Program-made: the position numbers and the translations under genes
Shown here: positions 10,483 to 23,800 of the stretch, piece by piece
Position numbering within the stretch: the stretch's first letter is position 1
How the letters are laid out: each line of letters begins with the position of its first letter
The notes under the pieces: generated by a model
Seen by the model: only the letters and a program-made list of their open reading frames with translations
Database searches by the model: none
What the model was told of the DNA's origin: nothing
Assembly (NCBI RefSeq): GCF_036373705.1
Contig: NC_089866.1
Coordinates: forward strand, 3,192,001 to 3,256,000
Direction: 5' to 3'
DNA from: Amia ocellicauda
Taxonomy: Eukaryota > Chordata > Actinopteri > Amiiformes > Amiidae
DNA length: 64,000 nt

Positions 10483-11700
10483 CCTTAAATATGTGTATTA
10501 TATTTCTTAAGGAATGTTATGCACTTTACGTAATAGGATTACCTACAGGATTAATTTCCTCTTGAGTAAAGTTCACCTGAAAGGGGCATTAAGTCATCTC
10601 ATTGATCATGGGTAATCCTTCACCACATGGTATAGCTTCTGAGAAGGTTGATAAGGGGCACCAATCAGGAAATTAAGATCTCTCTTCAGGATTAATACAA
10701 TGCCCTTATGCTTTGTGGGATGCAACGTGGTGGGGAGACAAAGCCAAGATGCTGTAAATCTAATCTGATTGTATTAACACAATAATCACAACCATATAAT
10801 GGAGATAGTTATTTCAGTCCATAGCAACTTAAACCTGTAAAGGTTGCTTTCTTTGAATTCATTGCATCTAGGTGGATCACATAAAACCAGCTGTTCAACA
10901 GCATTGTGAGCATTCTCAGCAACTGTCAACAGAATCTGATTCACAGAGATGCATCATCTCGCCAGTAAAGGTTTTCAAGGAGGAGAAACATCTCGTTACC
11001 CAGGTACCTTCACCTGTCAGACAATGCAATCTTGCTTTATTTATTTGGCTGTTCTTTACTTTTGTTGGCTGCTTGCTCTAGAAAATAAAACAAAAAATGC
11101 CTCAAGTGTATTATCTGTGATGAACAATACATTGCACATTCAAATGAACACCAGGTACATTATGTCAATGCTCAGCAAAATATTCCATATCATATGGACT
11201 CTTTCAAGACACCATGTTAGTCCTCTTCTTGAAAGTCTGCAGTTGAATCTACTTTTCTTTGTGTACTGATGTTAAGGATGTTTATCTAACCAAGTTGCTA
11301 ACACCAAGTGGACGCAGTTCCTTGCATTGTAGGACTCTGGTTTTCCATCCGCACTGCTGCTTTGTATTAATACTAAAATGTACAGTAAACCATCAGGCAC
11401 AGAGGGATCAAAAACAAAAACTCCTACAGGATGACAGACTGTTATAGGAGAAAATAAATATCTAGGGTTCCACGGCATCCCTGTGTCATGATACAATGAG
11501 AGAAGTTTCTGAAACAAACTGTCACAAGAGGTGCCTTATCACCTTGTTTACATTTATTTGACATGTATGGTTTTCATTTATTTTACTTTGTTCACATGTG
11601 TTTTAATTTTACTGATTGTTTTATTGATTTCACTGATTTCATTTCTTTTTTGGAACTTTGGAGTTTTCTTCTGCACTTAATGTGACACAACTGCATGATT
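10483..11700. other. Intergenic DNA, no feature recognised
   Basis: Several short open frames, none with recognisable motifs or linked exons. Confidence 0.5.
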
Positions 11701-11721
11701 AAGCAGGCAGCCTATCCCTAA

Positions 11722-12440
11722 CCAGTGGCGATTCTAGAGTATGTGGGGGCCCCAGGCAAAATAATTCCTAACGGTGTTGGTATTTTCTCCCGTGGGGGTG
11801 GGGGCGGGGGCGGGGGCGGACGGTGCTGGGATTTTGATTCTGGTTCCCCCTTCTGTTTTCTCTTTCCTTTTCTCACTGACTGTGCCACGGAGTGAAAGCT
11901 GTAGCTGCAGGAAGGGAGCGCTGCACCGTGGGATCTGCGCAGCCGGCTGGCCGTATAAAGGCAGACATGGATCAAGACCTTATACTCTGCAAATTCCAAT
12001 TGTTCTGAACTGTGAACTTTCGTTTATTCTTTTTATTTATATTTGTATGTACTGTAGTTTTAATAAGGGGGATTAGTTTTAGGCTTTTTGTAGGTTTTAG
12101 TTTAAAGTGTACTTATGGTTTTAGAGTTTATCACCCAAAGGTGATTTTAGTTTATAGTTTTAGATTATTTAATCCCCAACCCCCCTCTTTTATTTGTATT
12201 CATTGACAGCGGACGTCGTGCCCTGCTAACTAGATCTGTTGCTGGATTGTACCTTAAAAATAAATATCTGCTTATATTGGAGTGTCCGTGGTGCATATGA
12301 TACCTGCCGAACCTGCACGGGGAAAAGGGTGATCGTGGGGTTCCCCTCCTCACTACAAATTAATTTGGGGTGGCATGGTCTGATTTGGTCCAGTGTGCAG
12401 ATTCACCCGTACCACTGTGACAAAACTGCAGCATTCTTGG
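11722..12440 (+). repeat. Possible retroelement LTR-like or transposon terminal sequence
   Basis: The stretch differs in composition from its AT-rich surroundings. It starts 'cagtggcgattctagagtat', which resembles an hAT-type terminus, and has a G-rich block at 11796-11822. A TATA-like GTATAAAGG lies at about 11952 and an AATAAA signal about 300 bases later (about 12257), the spacing expected between promoter and polyadenylation signal of an LTR. I cannot find a paired end or target duplication, so the class is uncertain. Confidence 0.35.
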
Positions 12441-13380
12441 TGGGGTGGTGTTGTGTTGTGTGTTTTCTCCATTAATGTACTGACTCGCTGTTATCAGTCC
12501 TGCAGAGGGTGGTGACCTAATTACATTTACTAACACTTGAAATGTGTAAACATGTTATTGGGCTGTGAAATACTTGGTTAGCATGGGGAGCAGATGTAGG
12601 TGAGTTATTCTCTGTGCCACCTTCCTTTTCCAAACCACCCTTTCCCAGCATGCTGTGCTGGAATCCTGAACCAAAATTACATTGTATATTCCAATTTCTT
12701 GCAGCTCATTGCTCATAGAATTAATTAGTTTTTATGTTAATTTGTCGGTTGACTGGACTGATCACGCTGAAGGTAAAGAAAGAAACATGCAAAGTAGTCA
12801 TGCTCAAGAAAGAATTTTGATTAAACACTAATAATTCACCTCAGGAAACCTATAGGAATACCTTAAGTCACTGTAGTCAGTCATATGCAGAGCCCAAAAT
12901 ATGTTTCTGCTCTATATTGTAAATATTGCTTCTCATAGGCTAGCAGTGATCTGTTGACATGTGTTGTGATTAAAGTTATGTGAAATGCCTCTACATTCTT
13001 ACAGCATAGACCACAATAAGTCGGAGGTATTGTAGCATTTGGAAATGTATTTTTAAAAATCTGTGACTTTTTCAAAACAAAGGACAATTGGATTGAACTA
13101 ATCTAATAATCGTCTGCAACAACGGTCCTGCTACAACTGTCTTGTTCCCCTTTTAGAATACCCTGGGTAAATACATAAATATAACTAGAAAATCTTGCTG
13201 ACATCTGAGGAGCACATGATTGCAGTACAGTTAATTAAATTAACAGTTTATCTATGCATTGATATTCTGTTTAGTTTTCTGTTTTAAGGGAATTCAATTC
13301 ATATTTTACTGATAAGAGCTGGAGGGGAACAAGACAAACTGGATTTTTTGGAACTTTTGGTTCTTCTGATTTCAATGACA
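12441..13380. other. Intergenic DNA, no feature recognised
   Basis: No supported gene or named repeat up to the start of LINE homology at about 13386. Confidence 0.5.
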
Positions 13381-13389
13381 GTTTTCCAA

Positions 13390-15240
13390 GGATCCTATCC
13401 AGTCTATTTTTAAATGTTCCCAAATGTTCAGCTTCAACCACATTACTGGGGAGTTTGTTCAGATTGTGACTACTCTCTGTATGAAGAAGTGTCTCCTGTT
13501 TTCTGTCTTGAATGCCTTGAAGCCCAATTTCCATTTGTGTCCCCGGGTGCGTGTGTCCCTGCTGATATGGAAAAGCTCCTCTGGGTTGATTAAGTTTATG
13601 CCTTTTGTGATTTTGAAGACTTGGATCAAGTCCCCACGTAGTCTCCTCTGTTCCAGGGTGAAAAGGTTCAGTTCCTCAGTCTCTCAGTAGGACTTTCCCT
13701 TCAGACCTGGAATAAGTCTGGTTGCTCTCCTCTGAACTGCCTCTAGAGCAGCGATATCTTTATTGAAGTGTGGAGCCCAGAACTGTCCACAGTATCCAGA
13801 TGAGCTCTAACTAGTGCATTGTACAGTCTGAACATCACTGCCCTTGTTCTCAACTCTACACTTTTGACAATATACCCTAGCATTCTGTTTGCCTTTTTTA
13901 TTGCTTCCCCACATTGTTTGGATGGAGAAAGAGTCTACGTGGACTCCTCACTTTCTCATGCATTACTTCATCTAGTTCTGTTCCTCCCATAGTGTAATTA
14001 TAGTGGACATTGTTGTTACCTGCATGTAATACCTTGCACTTGTCCACATTGAATTTCATCTGCCAGGTGTCGGCCCACAACTGAATATTATCCGAGTCCC
14101 TTTGAATAGCCTGTGCTGCCAAGATTGTATCTGCTGAGCCACCTATTTTAGTATCATCTGCAAATGTGACAAGTTTTTCTAACTATCCCAGAGTCCAGAT
14201 CATTAATATAGATTAGAAAAAACACAGGCCCTAGTACTGATCCCTGTGGAACTCCACTAACAACCTCACTGCTGTTAGAAGTGACTCCTCTAATCGACAC
14301 CCTCTGTTTCCTATACATCAACTAGTTCATAATCCAACTACTTACATTACCCTGAATGCCTACAGCTTCCAATTTGAGGATCAGTCTTTGGTGTGGAACC
14401 TTATCAGAAACTTTCTGAAAATCTAAGTATACCATATATGCTTTCATGTGAACTACAGCTGCAGTTGCATGTTCAAAGAACTCTAATAGATTAGTAAGAC
14501 ATGATCTGCCTCGTGTAAACCCATGTTGACTATCTCCAAGAATATGGTTTTCATTAAGATTTCATTTCCTCTATTTTCTGTCTAATAATTTTTTCCAACA
14601 TTGTACAAGTGATGCAGGTGAGACTAATTGGTCTGTAATTTCCTGGCTCAGTTTTGTCCCCTTTCTTGTGGATAGGTATGACATCAGCAATTGGCACATC
14701 CCCTGTTCTAAGTGTCATGTGGAATAGTTTAGTTAGCAGCCTATAAATGATTTCCCTAATTTCTTTAAGTACTGTTGGAAATATACCATCTGGCCCAGGT
14801 GATTTGTTTGTTTTTAATTCTGCTAGTCCCTTTAGTACCTCCTCTTCATTTATCCTGATCTCTCGTAGGGTTTGACTGGACTGGTTGTTTTTGTAAACAT
14901 CTCTGTGAAATACTCATTTAGAACATTTGCCACATCTTGTTCATTTTCAAAGATACTTCAATTTTTGCCCTTTATCTGTTTCACTTCTTCCTTTATTGAC
15001 CTCTTGCTGTTATAGTATTGAACAATGCTCTTTGCATTAGTTTAATTCCAATAGCTTTATTTCTTTCCATTTCCCTCTTTGCTTTACTGATCCCTTTCTT
15101 AACATCTTTTTGCAGTTCAATATAATATTTGTATTTTGTTTCATCTCTATCCTTTCTGTATGCACTATACAACATTTTCTTTCTCTTAATATCCTTTTTC
15201 ATATTTCTATATTAAACCATTTTGGCCAATGTTTTTTGGT
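13390..15240 (-). pseudogene. LINE ORF2 reverse transcriptase remnant
   Basis: In reverse translation the [12 protein letters not shown] motif (about 14130-14165) is followed by AAQAIQRDSDNIQLWADTWQ and KFNVDKCKVLHAGNNNVHYN, the canonical end of a CR1/L2-type RT domain. Many stops and shifts separate the conserved blocks upstream, so no functional enzyme is encoded. Confidence 0.8.
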
Positions 15241-15247
15241 CAGTTTG

Positions 15248-15983
15248 CTAATTTTGGTACAAATTTCTCCTGAGCCTCAAGTAAAATATAACCATAACCT
15301 TAAAATATAGAACTGAATCTGTATCCAGTGCGCTCCAGTCTAACTCTTCTAAGTGCTGCCTCATACCTTCAAGGCTTGCTTTTCTAAAATTATAGCCCAC
15401 TGTTTTTGAATAGGTCCTTGTTTTTTTAAAGAATGCCTCAAAGCTACCCATATTGTGATCACAGTTTGCCATTGGTTCTCTAACTAGTGTCCCTCTGACT
15501 CTATCTTGGTCGTTTGAAAAGATCAAATCAATGCATGCGCTCTCTCTGGTTGATTCCCTGACAAATTGAGATAGAAAGCAGTCATTTACCATCTCCACCA
15601 TTTTGATTTCTGCTTCTGTAGTCCCAACTGGGCTTTCCCAGTCTATGTTTGGGAAATTGAAATCCCCCAGTCCTGATTACACTGTACAATGCAACATCTT
15701 TCTGAATATCTGAATTGGGTGGTCTGTAACACACTCCTACCACAAATCCTCCAGATCGTTTATTCAAAAGTTGAACCTACAAAGATTCTGTTTCGTTAGA
15801 ATTATCTAATTTGAGTTCTTCTGCCTCAGTGTCATTTCTGACATATAATGCTACCCCACCACCTCTTCGATTATACCGGTCTCTCATAAACTCTATGTAT
15901 CTTTTCAATTTGTATTCATCCCCATCATTTTCTGTAAGCCATGTTTCTGTCACTTCTACAACATCATAGTCACATGCCAGCAC
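15248..15983 (-). pseudogene. LINE ORF2 endonuclease remnant
   Basis: Two overlapping frames carry the AP-endonuclease fold: TETWLTENDGDEYKLKRY and RRGGGVALYVRND in 15983-15777, then GVCYRPPNSDIQKD and a truncated QFPKHRLGKPSWDY block, then DCFLSQFVRESTRESACIDL and NDQDRVRGTLVREPMANCDH. It is the uninterrupted counterpart of the plus-strand copy split at 6444, and so shows the empty target site of that nested insertion. A deletion removes the GDFN catalytic region present in the other copy. Confidence 0.82.
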
Positions 15984-16718
15984 TGTGGTTCAGCACGTGG
16001 TACTGGAAGTATTTCAGAGAAAACTACAGTGGAGGTTCTGCTCTTTAGTTTTTTTCCTAATTCTTTAAATTTGTCTTGCAGAACCTCTGCCCTACCTTTT
16101 CCTATGTAATTGGTTCCAATGTGGACCAGTGGATTTCCACCAGCTTTGGCCAGTAGTCCATCTACTAGTTTAGGGAGATCTGCAACCTGAGCACCAGGCA
16201 GGCAAGACACCATGTGGGTCTCTAGAACACACTGTGTGATCTACACCTCTAAGAACTGAATCTCCTACTATAACTACCTCCCTGTTCTGGGGGGAAATGA
16301 GCACCATGGTGCTCTGGTGCTCAACTGCCCTCCCATCACCCCCGGAGCTGTCACTGTCCAACTCAGTGTCCAGCAGTTGGAACCTGTTGGGCATTTCTAG
16401 ATCTTGGGATGTCTCTAAGGGATGTGCACACCCTTTTCTGTGGTTACAACCTACTGTAACCCAGCAGTTCTGTCCACTTTCCTGCTCTAAGGTCTCAACT
16501 CTCCTAGGTTTTGGCGTGCACACCATCTCTCTCCTGGGCAGATTGACCAATTCTTTCATATCACTAATACAGTGCAGATCAGCAAGCTGAGCCTTAAGAT
16601 CACAGACTTTGATCTCTAGGACTTCAACATGCCGACAACGTTCACAAATGAAATCTTCTTGGATGAGTTCATCCAGGAAGGCAATCATTCTGCAAACGTG
16701 ACACTGTAGTGGCCACAT
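15956..16718 (-). pseudogene. LINE ORF1 remnant: zinc finger, coiled coil, GDSL-like esterase (frameshifted)
   Basis: The first part (16718-16170) starts MWPLQCHVCRMIAFLDELIQ and has a CxxC...CxxC metal-binding pattern (CHVC, CERC), then a heptad-like stretch (VEVLEIKVCDLKAQLADL). It then reaches the esterase nucleophile block VVIVGDSVLRGVDHTVC, where GDS is the expected catalytic Ser motif. A frameshift near 16200 moves the reading to a second frame (VSCLPGAQVADLPKLVDGLL, then HIGTNYIGKG). That part continues to the esterase C-terminal side. ORF1 proteins of CR1-type LINEs bind RNA and carry this domain pair. Confidence 0.8.
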
Positions 16719-17040
16719 GCTTCTAGTTTAGTAAGTTGTTGGCACCCTAATTGAACTTCCTCACTTCTTTTTTTGTTACTGAGAAACAGCGCAACTATTA
16801 ATAAGATTCACTTAAATTAAGGAAAAACTAAAAACAAGATTAGGAATGCTAAGACTGTCTCCAAGTAGAAATCCAACAAAAAAGCTTTCTCTCTCTCTCA
16901 CCTGTCCTGTGTCTGACTTGGGTAACTCCTAAACAGTTCTATTCACTAGCTGTTTCTCAGCAGTAGCTGCACTGGTGCACTGGTGTGTCAAATCATCCAT
17001 TGATTTTCCAATCCACTTCACCTGGTGAGCTTTGCACTGT

Positions 17041-20000
17041 CAATACCCAATTATTATACACAACAGAGGTTTTCTTAGCTCAACAAAATGTCACTGAAGT
17101 AATGTTGTAGCCTGTTTTAGTTTTAGCACATTGCTGCACAATCCTGGTTCAGGGGAACAATCCAGAGGGTTATAACGGCCTCATTGAATAAAATACTTCA
17201 TAATATAATTTAATATTTCAACAAATCAAACAATTTTCAATGTGGTTGTGCGAAACTCTAGCAATAAGAAGGACTAATATTCGACTCCACCTGATTTACA
17301 TTTAATAGTTGTAAAAAGTTGTGATATGTAACTAAATTTGATTTATTTTCAGTTACTGGAGGCTTTCTCCAGTTTGTATTCCCTCGAGGATGTGATGTGT
17401 ACTGCCCCCTGCTGTTACAGAAATGAATCTGGTATTGATTAAACTGGATAGTTCAGTAAGGGATTCCTTTTCCCATTGGTGTGGCAAACTATGATCTTTA
17501 AGTACATGTTTGTAAAGGATTTACATTTGACTCAATGAATAATAATACAATTATGGATCCATAAGTATGGCTCTACTAAAGCAGGAATGAGGAAAGAGAA
17601 TATAATTTGAAATGTGTAACAGTACTGTGGAATCTAAATGTATTTGTCTTTTAGGCATAAACAGAAGTACTATAATAATAATAATTGCAGTAGATCTCAG
17701 AAGACTTGAAACCGATTTTAAACTGCATCAGCTGCTGAAGATGATTTATTTCATTGTACCACTTGATTAAAAAAATACATCACTATTAAAAGGGTGTGCA
17801 AGCCCATGTGTGCGGCGATGCTTTCAGGATTCAATTTAATTATTTTCTTTTGGAGGTAAAGTCTCTGATGGCTGGAATTACGTGATGAATCTGAGCTACA
17901 CACCTACAATTACTCTGGGAGGCACCAACAACCTCGTCTGGATAAAGTGCAATTCTTACACACCTACTAAAGCATTCAGGGTAAATTGCATGTATATGTA
18001 TGTAATGGTGAAGCCAAATACTTTGCTTAAAATACTCACTTCTGTTCAACTTTTCCTTTTTATGTGTGTGGAAAAAACTTACCTCAGTTCATTAAGTTCA
18101 TTTATACAACCTGTTAGTTGTGTTTTTGTTATTGGTCTAGCCAGGGAGTGGGGACTTTATGTTGACATTTTAAAAAATCAGCTATTCTTTCTTCTTTTTT
18201 TAATGTCCTTAAAAAAAATTAAAAATAAAGTGTCTGTGGAGTCTTTCTGACACACTTAACATGAATACAAAAAGGAAAAAAAAATGTGAAGATATATAGT
18301 TTGCAGGAGTCTTAACACCCTGCAGTTCTACTATATGATTTCGGCATGTGATAAAGACATCATGTGTTGTGGGGCAGTGAGATTGGTGATTGTGAAGAGG
18401 TTTCAACAAAACCTTTAGAGAAATCCTTGAAATGTAGAATCTAAACTTCAGTGAATCTAAAAATGAACGCAGAGCAAAGCCAGGGTAACAGAACTGAGTG
18501 TGACAGCAGACGCCCAGAGTCATGAGATGTTCGACTAGGTGGCTGATGTAGGTTTAAGAATTCACCATAGATTGAGTCTCTCTCTTTACGATAAATAGGA
18601 TCACAGTTTAAGAGGAATTAAGGGTACACTTGAATAAAACACGAGCATATACTGCAAGAAGCTGGTAAATTACGAAACTTTAATTGCCAAAGCTATTTCT
18701 ACCAAAACAAAAATCATTAAAATAACACAAATGGAGTTTATTCCAAGATATCCAGCAGTGCAAGTCTATGGAGTGGTACTAAAGAGAACCTGTTTCACAG
18801 GCAGCACATTATTAAGAATTCACACATAAATGTAAACTATTTAATGGTTTATTTCCTTTTACAACTTCTGGCAGTGGTACTCAATCAACCTAAGTCTTTC
18901 TAGTTAATTACAAAACAAACAAACAAACAAGAAAACAGATAATGTGTCATTTCGTAACTGCCAATTAAATACTGTTATTCTGAAGGCAAAACAAAAGTAA
19001 TGAGTGCAAACAGATATTTCAGCATTGAAGATCTTTCATGAGATAATGCCGTTTCAGATCACTTAGTTGACCTTGGGTTGAAAATAATAATAAAAACATG
19101 ACAAAAAAAACATGGCCATGTACCACTAACATATGGCAACTTCAACTGTTGATAAGACATGGCAATCAGACACTAGTCTTTGGTGTATTAAAGGAAAATG
19201 TAAAGTCCTACTGGTGTAAACACTGGGAAATGAACACCACTTTTCTGGGACCTCATGTTGCTACATTTTTATTGCATGGACACGAAAAATTGTTCTTCCT
19301 GAAACACTTGAGTACTGTGCAAGCTGCAATATCCCTTTGTGACGCCCGTATCAGGTCCATCCGCCACTGTTTATACAGCCCTGATTTCATTATTGTACAA
19401 TGTCATAAATACTGTATAAAATCAAAAGAGAAACAACATGGTATGGCTTTCTGCATTTTCAATCAGAAGTGAGTGAAAATCTCTTATGCGAAACAAATTT
19501 GTCAGACATTTAGGGAAACAACAAGTCAAGTCCTTTGACGTACCCAAGAGCATTTAACCTTTTCAGACAGGGGGCGGCTTCAGCTCATTTTCAGGATCAG
19601 TAATAATTCACAACAAAGTACCTATACAGGCTGCACTTTGGAAACTTTAATACGATGCTACGATACTAACATGGACTAAAATGCAGCCATACCAAAGCAT
19701 TGTATTTATATCTTCATCATATATTATTTATGATCAAATGTATTTATTACCTACAGCTGTTGCTTAAGGTCTTAATATATTAATGGACCAAAGTACAAAA
19801 CTTCAGACTAATCATTTTTTCTCTGTCTAGTGACATTTATTAATTTGATTAACATGATTATGAAAACTGATTTGTGTAAATCTCTTTGTAACCACAAAAA
19901 CAGAAGTGGTGTGCGTATTTCAGGGGGGATACGAATCATGTAAGCATGTAATTTATTTTATCAAAAAATCTTAGCGTTTAAATCTTAGTTTGACAGGATG

Positions 20001-20400
20001 ACTTGAATGGTGCTGACAGCAGCCAATCACATCCTAGATAATCATGCCCTGCTTTTTTGCCACAAAACACAAAACAAATCCAGATTTGGTACCTTTCATA
20101 CGAGTTATGGATACCAGAACACAACTAGGCAGCATATAGTGCTCAACCCTCCCATAAATATAAATCACAGTTGTTCATACGGTCATGTTTCGACCTTGTC
20201 TTCCCATTTAAAATGCATATTGAAATACGTTTCACAGTTGTGCGTGAAAATCGGTGGGTTACAAGGAGAATCTGCCTCCTTTAGCTAAAACCCCATTTTT
20301 AAAAATGCCTCTTCCGACAGAGGCCCTTAAATCCACTTTAGCAGGTGTGCTTGTGTAAGGGTCGTAAGCATGTGGTACAGTACATACAAATCTTCCTGGG
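17041..20400. other. Intergenic DNA between the LINE and UBFD1
   Basis: I see no supported exon. Open frames at 17882-18250 and 19098-19472 lack motifs and partners. A CTCF-like motif lies at 17402-17415. The right part may include distal UBFD1 3' untranslated sequence if the polyadenylation site at about 20425 is not the only one. Confidence 0.5.
17402..17415 (-). promoter_or_regulatory. Candidate CTCF-binding motif
   Basis: The minus strand reads ACAGCAGGGGGCAG, which matches 13 of 14 positions of the vertebrate CTCF core CCASYAGRKGGCRS. This is a motif match only. Confidence 0.45.
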
Positions 20401-20424
20401 CAATTTTATTTTCTTAAATACGGT

Positions 20425-20835
20425 TTTATTTCTTTGAGAATGACTGGGAGGGACAAAAAAAAAAAAAAAAGAATCAATAACCTATGTACAATTGGTTCAT
20501 TGGTTTTTTGTCAGGTTGGCTGGAAAACAAGAATAAAATAAGATGAAGCAGGCCCAAGAAAAGGGATACTGCAACTGAACGGGTCTTAAAATTAAACCTA
20601 AGACATGAAGCTTTGTCTTTGACTTCCAATAAGTATCCTTCGGCTTGTCTGGGTTGTTTAGTCTTCGATCATCTTGCTTCAGTTTAATTTCTCCAGGACG
20701 GTCAACTGACGGCTGGATGTTGTCTTTTCTCCGAGTATAGTCCTTTGGTTTCTTTTTCTTTTTTTGATCTTTCATTTTGTTTGTTCGGTCGTATTTTTAA
20801 ATCCCAGTTCTTCATTGTCAAGGTAGGAGGCACAT
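20425..20835 (-). terminator. UBFD1: UBFD1 3' untranslated region with candidate polyadenylation signal
   Basis: Immediately downstream of the UBFD1 stop. The first good AATAAA on the minus strand is at 20425-20430. A lysine-rich open frame at 20497-20775 falls wholly inside this untranslated stretch and is not coding. Confidence 0.5.
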
Positions 20836-23800
20836 TTAAAAATACTGCCATTTTCCAAGGACCGTGTCTTTGATTGCATCAACGTATTGTACAGGCACCC
20901 AGTACACCCAATAGTAAGATGCTTCCGTTGGACCCAGCTGAAATGCCTGCAAAAAAAGAAATTGGGGAGCGGGGGGGTAGAAAATCATAATGTTTATTTC
21001 ATAGTAGTTTCATAGTTTATTTCATAGAGACCTCAGATCTTTTAGAAAGCAGAGTATACAAATGCTTTATGTGAAGAATAAATGCATGAGGAAAATAAGT
21101 GTTTATTCTGGTGAAGAGAAAAATAACAAAATAAACTACACGACTTGTGGTGACCTTTATCAACATGGTCCTTGGTCATCTTTAGCCCATTACACCCTGA
21201 GCCAGGAAGTCTTCTGTTCACACCTACCATCATGTGATAATCCTCGTGTCCTTCAATAGGTTCAGTGACCACGTTCTTGACGGAGCCCATCGGGATCTTC
21301 TCTGTTCTTTCTGTAGGGAGAAAAATTTAACTCCATGAAAGGTGTTACTCAACAGGATTCACAAGCCGTTTCCTTCTATGTCTCGGACACCGTCCACGTG
21401 GAGTTCAGACCAATTATTCAGCCTTTGTTTTTGGCAACTTCACAAGTTGCGCAATGGAGGTGCTCCTTTGCACAGACATTTCAGATCGGCAAGGCAGATC
21501 AAGTGAAGACTTCCACCCCAGTTCTAATATATTCACACACAGTATATGTGCATGTATGAAAGCAACAATTCCCACCCTTAGTGGATAACGCAGGGCAAGC
21601 AAACGAGAATCTCTCACCCTTGGTTCCGATCCACAGCTGGTCTTGCTCCAGTTTGAAGGTGAGCCTCACTTTTCCACCCGATTTGTTGTACATTCCAGAT
21701 AAAGGCACTGTGGGTAAGCGCTCCTGTGGGGCAGATGAGACGTCACTTGTCAAAATATTCAGAGAGGGAATGGCACACAGCAGAGTTGTTAATAATGATA
21801 TAAAAAATTATTTTAAAAAAAGAGCGTAAAGCACTGTGTGTTGCTACTACCGTACCATAGGGAATGATTCACATCCAGACCGGTTCAAAAAAAGTCATAC
21901 GTACAGCCCAGTGTCCTCACTGCCTCCCCGTGGGGATGCGGTCTGCCTGGCGTCAGTCAGTGCCGTAACCCAGATGCCTTTTCTCCCAGCACTGGGAAGC
22001 ATCACCAGGTAGACGGCAACCCCATCGTGAAGGTGAGTGAGGCGTAAAACCGAGAGTAATCTGTGCTTACCTTTGTTCCTTTCACGGAAGGCATTATATC
22101 TTCCGGTTTTCCTTTGTCCAGCACTTTTCTGTGTTGCTAAGAGACAATGTTGGTACTGGTTTATTTTTTCCTTTAGCACGGGTACACAGTAAAGCAGCAC
22201 ATGTATAAATAAAACAGGGTACATATTTTAAAAGGCACATGGCATTTTATCTAAGATTATACTATTATTACTGTATTATTAACCACAGACACAGACCAAG
22301 ACTGGAGACAAGGTGACCCAGCTGTCAGGCTAATGACATATCGGTACTGATATAGTTGCACATGTACTTACCTTTTGCCGGCATAAAGGCTCTTTTTTAT
22401 TTTCCTCCGCTTTAACTTCTTGCTGAATTGCTTCTTTAGGCGTATTTACTGCTAAAACATCGTTAATTGTTGATCCTACCACCATTATTTTTGCACCATT
22501 AGTTACTTTAATGTCACGGAGGGTCTTGTCTTCTGGTAGAAGCCCCTTATACATCACTTTTTGCATAGCAGGTGGAAGACCTGAGGAGAGAGAGAAAGCT
22601 GTAATATTGGCATCATGAATGTTATTGACTTGTTCTGATGGCACCGAAAGCGAAAAATGTGGATGAAATAATGGACTCTGCAAAAAGAAACCAGGTCTGC
22701 TAATATTTTAGTAGTTAGCTTAACACTTTTGCCAAATCTTTACAATAAAAGATGATCTGAACAATAAAATACTTCCCCACTAGAATTTGTTGACCAGGTT
22801 AGGACAGTTATCGTGGAATAGCTGGGTGCTTACCTGTAAGTGAATGGATTCTCTCTTTTAAATTGGCTCCTGTCCCATCCAGAGGCATCTTTAAATCATA
22901 CTTGTTTTTGTTCCAGATAATTTTCAGCTCCACCATTTCTTTCCCGTCGTCGGTGTCATCCCCGTTACTGACACCCGACCCCTGAGCGTTGGAGTTCTCC
23001 TCCACATCGGCATCCCCCTCTCCGGCCTTCTCGCACTTGACCACCGCCTCCTTCTTGGGACTGGCTTCAGCTTCCATAACGACACCTTCACTTCCTGCAG
23101 GAAAACACAAGGATGTAGGCATACTTGAACCCCGGACTCCGGAAGCCCAGCTTCCAATGTCAACTGTTTATGGGACGACTTTTTCATTTGTAATGTGTTG
23201 GCGCTCACTCTGGTCAACAACAGTGCATCTCAGTTGTAATGCACTAGTTTTCTACATTGCCATAGATTGTTGTTCAGTGTCATATTAATTAATACCAAAC
23301 ACAGACAGTAATTTGTTTAAATTCATTATTATGATCTTCTCGCCCAGTATTTTACATTGCCCTGACCGCCCTGTGTGTACTAAATTACACTTAACCACAG
23401 TCACAGTGAACTAAGGCTACATATATTTTTAAAAATAACCCACTTATGCCATCAATCCCAAGACTGGCAGTGAAACTACGCAAACGTGGCTTGAAAAGAG
23501 GATGAGTTGCGTACTCACTGCTCCCTTGTAACCCCTGCTTTACACGCAGACACTGCACCTTCAACTCACTGCCAACCTCTGATGACCAACAGGATATTTT
23601 TCACATCATCTGCTCCAACAATGACAGCTGGACCGCCATAGCGCGTCATCGTTTCAAAACAAAACACCCCAATCCGACATCAACCGTCCCCCACACCCTA
23701 CCCTGGACACACGCGTTTATCGCCACAAATGTAGCTTTGCAAACGTTGGGGGTCCGTGCAGAACTTATGTAACCCTCTCTGGCTCTGAAACGCAGCCGAT

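Larger units (their letters stand above)
13386..17040 (-). mobile_element. CR1-like LINE, near full-length but decayed
   Basis: Read on the minus strand, the order is: a 5' untranslated part (about 17040-16720); ORF1 (16718-15960) with a zinc-finger/coiled-coil start and a GDSL-type esterase; an endonuclease (about 15983-15250); reverse transcriptase with the FADD catalytic motif at about 14153-14164; and a C-terminal part to about 13390. This ORF1-esterase plus AP endonuclease plus RT layout is typical of the CR1 clade. Frameshifts and stops break every frame. The true 3' terminus seen in the insertion at 6445-6675 (TTCTTATG tail) is absent; homology stops near 13386, so the 3' end is lost or diverged. 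The 5' limit is approximate. Confidence 0.85.

Noticed and set aside
17882-18250. 122-residue plus-strand open frame and an overlapping minus-strand one
   Set aside because: Lys/Leu/Phe-rich C-terminus from AT-rich DNA, no known motif and no partner exon.
19098-19472. 124-residue plus-strand open frame
   Set aside because: No domain, no flanking splice sites consistent with a gene; probably chance or distal untranslated sequence.
20497-20775. Lysine-rich open frame downstream of UBFD1
   Set aside because: It falls inside the UBFD1 3' untranslated region on the same strand and has no link to an upstream exon.
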